DNA from: an uncultured Bacillaceae bacterium
Lineage (GTDB): Bacteria > Bacillota > Bacilli > Bacillales > Bacillaceae_L
DNA length: 64,000 bases
Direction: 5' to 3'
Assembly: GCA_947497585.1 (NCBI GenBank)
Contig: CANMHG010000007.1
Coordinates: 124,001 to 188,000 of the forward strand
The notes beneath the pieces are model-generated. The model did not search any database. It was not told the origin of the DNA and saw only the letters and a program-made list of their open reading frames with translations. Made by a program: the position numbers and the translations under genes. Positions 1 through 7,440 of the stretch are shown in pieces (within the stretch, counting starts at the first letter, position 1; each line of letters opens with the position of its first letter).

Positions 1-2
1 AA

Positions 3-257
3 GACTTCTATCAGCTTTCCTTAAAGGGAGAACAGACAAAACTTGTGTTTCCTGAAATTGTTCCGGATACAATGGCGTCACTTTCAGAGTTGCTAGAGAC
101 AGATTTGAGCGTGCAAGATGTTATGTTCTATTTTTTACAAACTTTGAAAGAAGAAAGTGGAAGAATCTTTGGTTCGGAGCTTAATGAGGACGAAATGGAG
201 CTTTTTAGGTACAATTACCAGCGGATTTTAGAGCGGAATGAGAAAGTACTGGGCTAA
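3..257 (+). CDS. lipL: C-terminal fragment of a probable LipL-type octanoyltransferase (truncated by the window edge)
   Basis: The reading frame is open from the first in-frame codon at position 3, so this is the last 84 codons of a gene that starts outside the window. The piece contains PEIVPDTMASLSELL and a helical tail ending ERNEKVLG. From memory this resembles the C-terminus of LipL (YwfL), which moves an octanoyl group from GcvH to E2 subunits in lipoate synthesis. The ywfL-rsfA neighbourhood of B. subtilis supports this. An internal GTG at 45 is not a convincing start. The identification rests on recalled family resemblance and context, so it is only moderately sure. Confidence 0.5.
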   Translation, partial: DFYQLSLKGEQTKLVFPEIVPDTMASLSELLETDLSVQDVMFYFLQTLKEESGRIFGSELNEDEMELFRYNYQRILERNEKVLG

Positions 258-391
258 ATGAGGGAAATTCGTTTAATGCTATCACTTATTCGCGTTAAAG
301 GAGTTTTATTCGCTTAAGTCACTATTATTCTCGCGTAAATAAGAAGTTATGAGCGTTATCCTAGGACATATTCGCTTTTCTAATCGACTAA

Positions 392-431
392 CAAAAAAAC
401 GCCTAGGAAGACTTAACAATCTTCCTAAGCG
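392..431 (-). terminator. Intrinsic terminator of rsfA
   Basis: On the minus strand a 12-bp stem (CGCTTAGGAAGA with TCTTCCTAGGCG, one G-U pair) is followed by seven T residues (393-399 read as A on the plus strand). It lies 10 nt downstream of the rsfA stop. Confidence 0.85.
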
Positions 432-440
432 CTAATTCCT

Positions 441-1145
441 TTATTCAGCTACCTTCTCCAAGTTCCCGTTACGGTCCATCTTAAACTTAGTTGCAGGACG
501 CTCTTCTTCATCAAATAAGACGAGCTTTCTTGCACGGTTCATGATCTTCATCAGTGTTTCATAATCATCTTGAATTGAAATAGCACTCTGTTCAAGCTTG
601 GCTACTTGCTGTGTAAGTTCCTCGTTTTGTCTTAACAACTCATTATGTTCTCTCTTTAATCTCTCATTCTCTCTACTTAAAGCATCAACAGATACGTCTC
701 TACCTTTTATTGATTGCAAGAAAGAGATAACACTATCAATTGATAAAGAGTTAGAAGTTTGTTGTCTTACAGGCTCTCTCTTAGTATATGTTTCAACAGG
801 TGCTGCTTCTACGTGTGTATTCATTTCAGTTCCAAATTCAGTACTATACTCTTCAATAGAAGGTGTAGGTGGTGTATATAATAGATTCTTTTTAACAGGC
901 TGCTGTTGTCCTAATGCACGTTGACGTTGTTTGCGTTGTTTTTTTGCTAGAGCCAAAGCTTTCTCATAATCATGTCTTACAACTGCATTCCAACGGAAAC
1001 CACATGCTGCTGACGTACGATTAAGTCGATCTCCTACCTCTTCAAACGCATTTAACTGTGTACTACCTTCACGTACATGTCTAAGAACGGTTTCTGCTAA
1101 CAACAAATCATTTTCCTCTGTCCAGGCATCTTGTCTTTCTTTCAT
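441..1145 (-). CDS. rsfA: RsfA family prespore-specific transcriptional regulator
   Basis: This 234-residue protein begins [18 protein letters not shown], a Myb/SANT-like DNA-binding segment with conserved tryptophans (W8 and the RWN motif near residue 50). A basic stretch rich in K/R/Q follows around residues 65-80, then a low-complexity linker, and a predicted coiled coil around residues 150-200. The architecture matches RsfA, which in B. subtilis modulates sigma-F-dependent genes in the forespore. I chose the ATG at 1145, preceded by GGGAG, over an in-frame upstream ATG that lacks a binding site. It stands alone, convergent to lipL, with its own terminator. Confidence 0.88.
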   Translation of the reverse strand: MKERQDAWTEENDLLLAETVLRHVREGSTQLNAFEEVGDRLNRTSAACGFRWNAVVRHDYEKALALAKKQRKQRQRALGQQQPVKKNLLYTPPTPSIEEYSTEFGTEMNTHVEAAPVETYTKREPVRQQTSNSLSIDSVISFLQSIKGRDVSVDALSRENERLKREHNELLRQNEELTQQVAKLEQSAISIQDDYETLMKIMNRARKLVLFDEEERPATKFKMDRNGNLEKVAE

Positions 1146-1494
1146 TATACTCAACTCCCAATATATATATATGATTAGCAAGATTGTTTGTAATCATTGC
1201 TCTGTTAACTACATCATTTCCAATAGAAACAATGTTTATACCAAAAATCTTAAAAGGATAATAGATTTTATTCACATCCGGCGGCGGAAGTGTCTCGCTC
1301 AGTGGCACTGTAGCTGGACGAGAACTACACTATGAACTTGTTAACTTATATAAAATCCCACACAGTCTATTTCTGGAAATAGTCAGGACTACTTGCAAAG
1401 GCTGTCGATAAAATGTAAAATACCCCTTAGCAATGTATATATTTCGAGCGTCTACCACTTGGTGGTGTTAAGCATAGAAAGGATTTGTATTTTG
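1146..1494. other. Intergenic region between divergent rsfA and ywzC-like gene
   Basis: This 349-base gap carries no convincing gene. A minus-strand frame (open from about 1329 to 1108) codes for up to about 73 residues but lacks a Shine-Dalgarno sequence and overlaps the rsfA start. The region presumably holds the promoters for both flanking genes, but I could not assign clear -35/-10 pairs. The part at 1270-1330 is visibly GC-richer than its surroundings. Confidence 0.4.
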
Positions 1495-1722
1495 ATGGCC
1501 AATGAATTTCGTATTTGTGACGATTGTCAGGCTACTAACGTAAAAACGTTGCTTCCTCGTCTGAAAAAAATAGACCCAGATGCCAAAGTTGACATCGGTT
1601 GTCAATCTTATTGTGGCCCTGGTCGGAAAAAATCGTTTGCGTTTGTGAACAATCGCCCACTATCAGCACCGAACGAAGATGAGCTGATAGATAAAGTAGA
1701 AAAGAAGTTAAACAAGAGTTAA
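1495..1722 (+). CDS. DUF1450 / UPF0741 family small protein (YwzC-like)
   Basis: This 75-residue cytoplasmic protein starts [15 protein letters not shown] and contains a CxxC pair (Cys8, Cys11) and a [12 protein letters not shown] motif with two more cysteines. That pattern is typical of DUF1450 proteins and suggests a small metal- or thiol-binding fold. No biochemical role is known to me. I chose the ATG at 1495; a TTG immediately before it is slightly better spaced from AGAAAGGA (1476-1483) and is an alternative. A longer frame back to 1393 lacks a binding site. The gene is monocistronic with a terminator directly after the stop. Confidence 0.85.
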   Translation: MANEFRICDDCQATNVKTLLPRLKKIDPDAKVDIGCQSYCGPGRKKSFAFVNNRPLSAPNEDELIDKVEKKLNKS

Positions 1723-1758
1723 AAAATCGCCTTTCAACACTACAAAGGTGATTTTTTA
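1721..1758 (+). terminator. Intrinsic terminator after the DUF1450 gene
   Basis: The stem AAATCGCCTTT pairs with AAAGGTGATTT across a short loop and is followed by a T run. It overlaps the stop codon of the gene. Confidence 0.8.
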
Positions 1759-1910
1759 TTTCTTTTTTGGAAATAAAAATCTTTGTAGAAAATTGTTCAA
1801 AAATGGGTTTTTTTGACTAAGATTAAACTATATAATAGAAAACAAGTCATAGATGAGACCTGAACTAATGAAGTATTTTAGAAAAGAGCTTAGATGGAAG
1901 AGGTAATAAC

Positions 1911-3212
1911 ATGACAAATGCCAATGGGAAATTGACCGAAGAAAAGGTCTTTAAAGACCCAGTACATCGCTATATTCATGTAAGAGATCGCCTGATTTGG
2001 GACTTAATTGCAACACGTGAGTTCCAACGCCTACGCAGAATTCGCCAGCTTGGAACAACTTATCTAGTATTCCATGGGGCAGAACATAGTAGATTCAACC
2101 ATTCTCTCGGTGTATATGAAATTGTCAGACGAATTATTGATGATAGTTTTAAGGATAGAGAACATTGGGATAATGAAGAACGTCTCTTATGTTTATGTGC
2201 AGCGCTTTTACATGATTTAGGGCATGGTCCTTTCTCACATTCATTTGAAAAAGTATTTCACCTTGACCACGAGGACTTTACCCAAGCCATTATTTTAGGT
2301 GATACGGAGGTTAATAGTGTCCTTAAGAGAATGGGTGCAACCTTCCCGAAAAAAGTGGCTGAGGTTATTGCTAAAACGTATAAAAATAAACTTGTTGTCA
2401 GTTTGATATCTAGTCAAATTGATGCAGATCGTATGGATTATTTACAGCGTGATGCTTATTATACTGGGGTTAGTTATGGCCACTTTGATATGGAAAGAAT
2501 ATTACGTGTCATGCGTCCTCAAGAGGATCAAGTTGTTATAAAAAGCAGCGGAATGCATGCCGTTGAAGACTATATTATGAGTCGCTACCAAATGTATTGG
2601 CAAGTTTACTTCCATCCAGTAACTAGAAGCTCAGAGGTTATTTTATCGAAAATTCTCCATCGAGCAAAAAAACTACATCAAGAATATTACTCTTTTAAAA
2701 TACATCCAGTTCATTTCTACTCCTTGTTTGAAGAAGAAGTGAATGTAGAAGAATATGTGAAGCTAGATGAATCAATCGTCTTGTATTATTTTCAAGTATG
2801 GCAAGAAGAGGATGACCCAATTTTAAGTGACTTATGTCGCCGTTTTATCAACCGTAATTTATTCCAGTACGTAGAATTCAGTCCGAATAATGAGCAAATG
2901 ATGAAGCTTATGGAGCTTACCCAGCTTTTCAAAAAAGCAGGTATTGACCCTGAGTATTATTTAGTTGTGGACTCCTCCTCAGATCTTCCTTATGATTTTT
3001 ATCGTCCAGGTGAGGAAGAAGAACGACTACCAATCCATTTGCAAATGCCAAGTGGTGAACTGCGTGAGTTATCACGTCAATCAGATATCGTTGATGCCAT
3101 TTCAGGAAAACGTCGTACAGATCATAAATTATACTTCCCTCAAGATTTTATTGAGGATTTATCGACAAAAAGAAATATAAAAAAGAAAATTCAAGAGCTA
3201 CTTGAGCTATAG
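1911..3212 (+). CDS. ywfO: HD-domain phosphohydrolase, YwfO type
   Basis: The 433-residue protein equals the usual length of B. subtilis YwfO. Histidines of an HD metal site are visible in HSRFNHSLGV (near residue 63) and in LLHDLGHGPFSHSFE (near residue 100), followed by SSQIDADRMDYLQRD, the second conserved aspartate region of dGTPase-like HD proteins. Relatives hydrolyse nucleoside triphosphates; the physiological substrate here is not shown by sequence. The ATG at 1911 follows AAGAGGT. ywgA follows 55 bp downstream with no terminator between them, so the two probably form an operon. Confidence 0.9.
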   Translation: MTNANGKLTEEKVFKDPVHRYIHVRDRLIWDLIATREFQRLRRIRQLGTTYLVFHGAEHSRFNHSLGVYEIVRRIIDDSFKDREHWDNEERLLCLCAALLHDLGHGPFSHSFEKVFHLDHEDFTQAIILGDTEVNSVLKRMGATFPKKVAEVIAKTYKNKLVVSLISSQIDADRMDYLQRDAYYTGVSYGHFDMERILRVMRPQEDQVVIKSSGMHAVEDYIMSRYQMYWQVYFHPVTRSSEVILSKILHRAKKLHQEYYSFKIHPVHFYSLFEEEVNVEEYVKLDESIVLYYFQVWQEEDDPILSDLCRRFINRNLFQYVEFSPNNEQMMKLMELTQLFKKAGIDPEYYLVVDSSSDLPYDFYRPGEEEERLPIHLQMPSGELRELSRQSDIVDAISGKRRTDHKLYFPQDFIEDLSTKRNIKKKIQELLEL

Positions 3213-3267
3213 AACGTACATAGCTTACTTGATATAAATTGAACTTATTGTTGGGAGTGACGGGGCT

Positions 3268-3780
3268 TTGTTAACTGAACACGCAAAAATAATGAAGGCT
3301 TTTTCAGAGGCTGGAGAAATCATTGGTCGAAAAAAGCTTCAAAAAATGATCTATATTGCAAAAAAAGTCAATTTTCCTTTTTATGAAAAATATGACTTTC
3401 ACTTTTATGGACCGTACTCTGAAGAGCTCACATTACGTGTTGAAGAATTATGTAATCTTGGTTTCTTAAATGAGGTAAAAGAGAAGAAAGGTGGCTACTT
3501 TCAATATCGTTACACCTTAACTGAGACTGGTGAGCAATTTTTAAGTCATTATCAACTAGAAGACCTTCCACCTTTAAAGGAATGCATTATGGACTTAAAT
3601 GAACAGAATGCTAGATTCCTTGAATTAGTATCGACCGTACTTTATTTTGAAGGATTAGCAAAAGAGGAAGTGCAGGATAAAATTTTCACCCTGAAAAGTA
3701 AGCAGCGTTACACAGAAGAAGAAATTGACGAGGCGTATACCTACATTGAAAAACTACGTGGACAAGTTGTCGTTTCATAA
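3268..3780 (+). CDS. ywgA: YwgA family protein of unknown function
   Basis: This 170-residue protein has IIGRKKLQKMIYIAKK and FYEKYDFHFYGPYSEEL near the N-terminus, the signature I associate with YwgA, which has a winged-helix-like look. No catalytic residues are evident and the function is unknown. It begins with a TTG codon at 3268 preceded by GGGAGTGA. It follows ywfO closely, as in B. subtilis, and is closed by a strong terminator. Confidence 0.82.
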   Translation: MLTEHAKIMKAFSEAGEIIGRKKLQKMIYIAKKVNFPFYEKYDFHFYGPYSEELTLRVEELCNLGFLNEVKEKKGGYFQYRYTLTETGEQFLSHYQLEDLPPLKECIMDLNEQNARFLELVSTVLYFEGLAKEEVQDKIFTLKSKQRYTEEEIDEAYTYIEKLRGQVVVS

Positions 3781-3781
3781 T

Positions 3782-3828
3782 AACAAAAAGGAGCTATTTG
3801 CAGGTTATGCAGTAGCTCCTTTTTGTTA
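3782..3828. terminator. Intrinsic terminator of ywgA
   Basis: A perfect 15-bp stem (AACAAAAAGGAGCTA with TAGCTCCTTTTTGTT) has a T-rich right arm. The A-rich left arm lets it also act on the convergent strand. Confidence 0.9.
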
Positions 3829-3831
3829 CAC

Positions 3832-3951
3832 GTCCAGCTCCAGCGCCTAGCCCCTCGAGGTCAAATAACCTGCGACATAAAAATCAAAGTGCAGACTTTT
3901 TATGTCACAGAACATTTGCTTGTCGGGGCTGATCAAGGCGCTTTCGCTTTT
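3832..3951 (-). repeat. Family A intergenic repeat, copy A1
   Basis: This ~120-bp element is shared with 7316-7437 and 21522-21641. Read on the minus strand it starts AAAAGCGAAAGCGCC and ends GGCGCTGGAGCT, with nested stems (GCGCC with GGCGC, AGCCCC with GGGGCT) around a central hairpin. It begins 4 nt after the permease stop codon. Confidence 0.9.
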
Positions 3952-3955
3952 GTTG

Positions 3956-5266
3956 TTAGTGCGGTAAAAATGCCAATTGGTAGAAGAACAACACTGCAAA
4001 CAAGTAAACAAGTGGATGAACTTCTCTCCATTTACCTTTAACGACCTTCATTAATGGGTAAGAAATAAATCCTAATGCAATTCCAGTCGCGATACTTGAT
4101 GTTAATGGCATGCTTAGGATAATTAAGAATGCAGGAAACGCTTCATCTAATTCATTCCACTTAATGTGAGCAATTGCACCCATCATTAAGCTTCCAACAA
4201 TGATTAAAGCAGGTGCTGTGATTGCAGCTATTCCAGATACTGCTCCAACAAGTGGCCCAAAAAATGCTGCAACTCCGAATAAAATAGCAACTGTTAACGT
4301 AGTTAATCCTGTACGACCACCAGCTGCAACACCAGCAGATGATTCAATATATGCGCTTGTCGGGCTTGTACCAAACATAGCACCAGCTGTTGTAGCAACA
4401 GAATCTGCTAGTAAAGCTTGACGTGCACGGGGCATTTTGTTTCCTTTCATTAATCCAGCCTGCTGAGCTACTCCAACCATTGTTCCTGTTGTATCGAAAA
4501 TAGTAACTAATAGGAAGGAGAATACAACTGCATATAAACCATACTGAATCACGTCACCAATTGCAGCAAAGGGATTAGCAACAATTAGACCCTCAGAAAG
4601 AGTTGGAAGAGCAACAAACCCGTCTTTGAACTCAAGTTGACCAGTGAAGAAAGCAATCGCACCAGTAATGATCATACCGATAAATAAAGCTCCATGCACA
4701 TTAAGTGACATTAATACAAGGGTAACGGCTAAACCTACTAGCGCTAAAATAACTCCAGGGTCGTGAAGATTTCCTAGTGTCACCAAATTTGCTTCATGTG
4801 CTGTAACAATACCAGTTAAACGAAGACCAATAAAAGCAATAAATAAACCGATTCCAGCAGTAATTCCGTGCTTTAAATTTTCGGGAATTGCTTCAATTAG
4901 TTTTTTACGAAACGGTGTTAAGGATAAAATGACAAACAATAGACCTGCAAAGAAAACGGCAGAGAATGCCACTTCATATGAAATGTTTTCGTTTGCACCA
5001 ACAACTGAATAGGCAAAATAAGCGTTAAGCCCCATTCCAGGAGCGATGGCAATTGGGTAATTTGCAAACAATGACATCCAGAGAGTTCCGATGATGGTTG
5101 CAATAATGGTTGCTGTGAAGACCTGATTGAAAGGTACACCAGCATCTGAAAGAATGATAGGGTTAACGATGACGATGTATACCATTGTTAAGAATGTGGT
5201 GATACCTGCGATGACTTCTGTTCTGACGTTTGTATTTAATTCGTTTAACTTAAAGAACTTAAACAT
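3956..5266 (-). CDS. AzgA-type NCS2 purine permease (hypoxanthine/guanine/adenine, PbuG/PbuO-like)
   Basis: The 436-residue membrane protein has about 12-14 hydrophobic segments. The motif APGMGLNAYFAY in the third segment and TIFDTTGTMVGVAQQAG and GTSPTSAYIES in the second half are hallmarks of the AzgA branch of nucleobase:cation symporters. It should import purine bases across the membrane; hypoxanthine and guanine are likely but not provable from sequence. I start at the ATG at 5266 (MFKFFKLNEL), which has GGAGG 12 nt upstream. A pair of PurBox-like sequences lies just upstream, and I see no purine riboswitch. Its stop abuts repeat A1. Confidence 0.9.
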   Translation of the reverse strand: MFKFFKLNELNTNVRTEVIAGITTFLTMVYIVIVNPIILSDAGVPFNQVFTATIIATIIGTLWMSLFANYPIAIAPGMGLNAYFAYSVVGANENISYEVAFSAVFFAGLLFVILSLTPFRKKLIEAIPENLKHGITAGIGLFIAFIGLRLTGIVTAHEANLVTLGNLHDPGVILALVGLAVTLVLMSLNVHGALFIGMIITGAIAFFTGQLEFKDGFVALPTLSEGLIVANPFAAIGDVIQYGLYAVVFSFLLVTIFDTTGTMVGVAQQAGLMKGNKMPRARQALLADSVATTAGAMFGTSPTSAYIESSAGVAAGGRTGLTTLTVAILFGVAAFFGPLVGAVSGIAAITAPALIIVGSLMMGAIAHIKWNELDEAFPAFLIILSMPLTSSIATGIALGFISYPLMKVVKGKWREVHPLVYLFAVLFFYQLAFLPH

Positions 5267-5283
5267 AAAGTAAGAAACCTCCA

Positions 5284-5328
5284 AAAAACGAACGATTTTT
5301 ATTACCATAGAATATAATATTCGTTTTT
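5284..5328 (-). promoter_or_regulatory. Candidate PurR operator (two inverted PurBox-like sites)
   Basis: AAAAACGAACGAT (5284-5296, plus strand) and AAAAACGAATATT (5328-5316, minus strand) each match 11 of 13 positions of the Bacillus PurBox AWWWCCGAACWWT. They sit in opposite orientation, 18-62 bp upstream of the permease start. The arrangement fits a PurR-repressed purine transporter, but the sites are degenerate. Confidence 0.35.
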
Positions 5329-5362
5329 AGTTTGGATTGCAAGGATGAATTATAAAGTTATT

Positions 5363-5510
5363 CACTTTGAATTTGGACCGTTCCTTTGCGCTGCAGGCAC
5401 TTGCTTTCCGCGGGGAGGAAGTCGAGCCTCCTCGACGTTCCGTCTGTGGGGTCTCGACTTTTCCTCAATTCCCGCAGGAGTCAAGTGCCTTCCGCTCCAA
5501 TGCACTCTTG
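5363..5510 (-). repeat. Family B intergenic repeat, copy B1
   Basis: On the minus strand this element runs GGAGCGGAAGGCACTTGACT ... CCGCGGAAAGCAAGTGCC ... TTCAAAGT, as in five other copies. It forms a long imperfect hairpin with inner stem GAGGAAAAGTCGAG and CTCGACTTCCTC. It fills most of the gap between the permease start and the tautomerase terminator. Confidence 0.92.
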
Positions 5511-5543
5511 TTAAATACATAAATAATACAATCGATTTGGAAT

Positions 5544-5573
5544 GAAAAAAGAAGCCTCTTGATCTAGGCTTCC
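5544..5573 (-). terminator. Intrinsic terminator of the tautomerase gene
   Basis: On the minus strand GAAGCCT pairs with AGGCTTC across an 8-nt loop, followed by six T residues. It lies 11 nt beyond the stop. Confidence 0.85.
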
Positions 5574-5583
5574 CAAATAAATT

Positions 5584-5769
5584 CTATTCATCACTCAGGC
5601 GTTTGCCGCCAAGTGCATAGTGGTTTTTGGACATTTCTTCGATAAATACTGCAATTTTTTCTTTTGGTGCTCCTGTTGTTTCAGAGACTGCGTCTGTTAC
5701 TTTTTCGACTAGTGCTTTTTTTTGTTCCTCTGAACGGCCTTCTAGCATTTTTACGGTGACGTATGGCAT
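5584..5769 (-). CDS. ywhB: 4-oxalocrotonate tautomerase family enzyme (YwhB-like)
   Basis: This 61-residue protein matches the small size of the 4-OT family. After removal of Met1 the N-terminal residue is Pro, the catalytic base of the superfamily (MPYVTVKMLEGRS), and Arg11 is in the expected substrate-binding position. YwhB of B. subtilis has tautomerase activity in vitro, but its physiological substrate is uncertain. An excellent AAAGGAG lies 8 nt before the ATG. The gene is monocistronic with its own terminator, divergent from ywhC as in B. subtilis. Two-fold codons lean to C endings, as in other genes next to B repeats. Confidence 0.92.
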   Translation of the reverse strand: MPYVTVKMLEGRSEEQKKALVEKVTDAVSETTGAPKEKIAVFIEEMSKNHYALGGKRLSDE

Positions 5770-5901
5770 GGTTATCTCTCCTTTGAATTGGGCTTTATGT
5801 GTTTAGTATGTAGTATTTTCTATTTGTAACGTTATTATTGTATACTTAGAGTATATATTTAATAAAGAAAAATGAATAAACTGATATAAAGGGGATTTTT
5901 T

Positions 5902-6573
5902 GTGGAACGATTTTTGGCTTTTCCATTGGAACAGATTCCATATGTGGTTGCAGTCCTTTTGATCGCTTTTACTGTTCATGAATTTGCACATGCATATGTT
6001 GCATACAAATTCGGTGATCCTACTGCGAAAAACCAAGGACGACTAACCTTATCACCACTTTCTCATTTAGACCCAATTGGAACCTTACTTATTTTCATTG
6101 CTGGATTCGGTTGGGCAAGGCCCGTGCCGGTAAATCGGTTTTTCTTTAAGAATCCAAGACTAGCAGGCGTACTTGTGTCCGTTGCTGGACCGATAAGTAA
6201 TTTAATTGTGGCGTCCATTGGTTTTTGCCTACTTTACTTATTTGCAAGTACTGGACTATTAGGTTCCATGTCGCCTGCCCTGCAAGATGGAGTAATTCAA
6301 TTTTTTGAAATGCTTATTTACTTAAATGTACTACTATTTGTTTTCAATCTACTGCCGTTTCCACCATTAGATGGATATCGGATTTTAGAAGACTTAGCAC
6401 CTGCGGACATCCGTGCTAAAATGACTCAATATGAAAGCTATGGAATTATTATTTTCTTATTTCTGGTCATAACACCACTTGATCAATATACTATACAACC
6501 AATATTCAATACGGTTATACCTTTTGTTATTGGCATACTACAAGGTCTCTTTGGTACCCTTTTTGGGATGTAG
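5902..6573 (+). CDS. ywhC: Site-2 protease family membrane metallopeptidase (YwhC, M50)
   Basis: This 223-residue protein has about five hydrophobic segments. The zinc motif HEFAH lies in the first transmembrane region (near residue 27), and the third-ligand motif NLLPFPPLDGYRI is near residue 150, both diagnostic of M50 intramembrane proteases. It starts at a GTG (5902) behind AAAGGGGA. The substrate is unknown; this short form lacks PDZ and CBS domains. It is followed 48 bp later by ywhD in the same direction, probably one transcript. Confidence 0.9.
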   Translation: MERFLAFPLEQIPYVVAVLLIAFTVHEFAHAYVAYKFGDPTAKNQGRLTLSPLSHLDPIGTLLIFIAGFGWARPVPVNRFFFKNPRLAGVLVSVAGPISNLIVASIGFCLLYLFASTGLLGSMSPALQDGVIQFFEMLIYLNVLLFVFNLLPFPPLDGYRILEDLAPADIRAKMTQYESYGIIIFLFLVITPLDQYTIQPIFNTVIPFVIGILQGLFGTLFGM

Positions 6574-6621
6574 GTTATTTGTAAGTCAAACTTTGAATAA
6601 TAGCTAGGAGGATATAGAATA

Positions 6622-7140
6622 ATGGAACAGGAACAACCTAAAAAGAAGATAGCATTTAACATTATAAAAAATGATTCAACAGATGGGCATGGTGGTTTTG
6701 GGGTTGGTACCCTAAGTCTTGAAAATATCTCACCAGTTTTTGTAGATATTGAAAATGAAGATGTATTTGTTGATATAGGAGCGATGCATGCACGCAGTGT
6801 TGTTGAAAAAGGAATCAAATTTTTACCGAACAAAGAAGATGTTCCTAACGGAAAACCTTTTTGGCTGGTTTGGGTAACGATTGATCGTACTAAAGAAGGC
6901 GGATACTATGCGGGTGTAACAGCATGCGAAATGACAGTTGACCGTGAAATTCGTCGAGGTTATAAGTCGTTACCGGTGCATGTGAACTTAATGGACAAAT
7001 CAATGAAACGTAAAATTATCGTTGAACATATGGACGACAAATCAAAAAAACTATTAGCAAACTTCTTACAAAAACATGATGAGGGCATTTGGAATCGCTC
7101 AAGTGATGAACTTAAACAAGGTCTACATGTTGAAAACTAA
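6622..7140 (+). CDS. ywhD: YwhD family protein
   Basis: The 172-residue soluble protein equals the length I recall for B. subtilis YwhD. It begins MEQEQPKKKIAFNIIKNDST and includes GHGGFGVGTLSLENISPVF. I know no function for the family and see no catalytic motif, signal peptide or membrane segment. The ATG follows AGGAGG with good spacing. It probably shares a transcript with ywhC and ends before a strong bidirectional terminator. Confidence 0.88.
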   Translation: MEQEQPKKKIAFNIIKNDSTDGHGGFGVGTLSLENISPVFVDIENEDVFVDIGAMHARSVVEKGIKFLPNKEDVPNGKPFWLVWVTIDRTKEGGYYAGVTACEMTVDREIRRGYKSLPVHVNLMDKSMKRKIIVEHMDDKSKKLLANFLQKHDEGIWNRSSDELKQGLHVEN

Positions 7141-7268
7141 ATTTGTCAACAAAGAAATATTGACAAACTTATGACATTTTCGTGAACAACTCATGTTGTG
7201 CTTGAGCTTTTCTTATAAAATAAGTAAACTAAATTTACAGTGTTAACACACACTGAAACTAGGACACT

Positions 7269-7301
7269 AAAAATCCCAGGACATTGCTCCTGGGATTTTT
7301 A
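7269..7301. terminator. Bidirectional terminator after ywhD
   Basis: A perfect 13-bp stem, AAAAATCCCAGGA with TCCTGGGATTTTT, encloses a 6-nt loop. A and T runs on both sides let it serve ywhD and the convergent transcript through pbpG and repeat A2. Confidence 0.92.
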
Positions 7302-7315
7302 ATTATATGGATGAC

Positions 7316-7437
7316 ATCTAGCTCCAGTGCCTAGCCCCTCGAGGTCAAATAACCTGTGCCATAAAAAGTCAAAGTGCGGACTTTTTTTGTCCCAGAACAT
7401 TTGCTTGTCGGGGCTGAACGAGGCACTTGCGCTTTTG
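7316..7437 (-). repeat. Family A intergenic repeat, copy A2
   Basis: This is the same element as A1. On the minus strand it begins AAAAGCGCAAGTGCC 4 nt after the pbpG stop and ends GGCACTGGAGCT. Relative to A1 the outer stem reads AGTGCC with GGCACT in place of AGCGCC with GGCGCT, a paired change that keeps the stem. Confidence 0.9.
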
Positions 7438-7440
7438 AAA

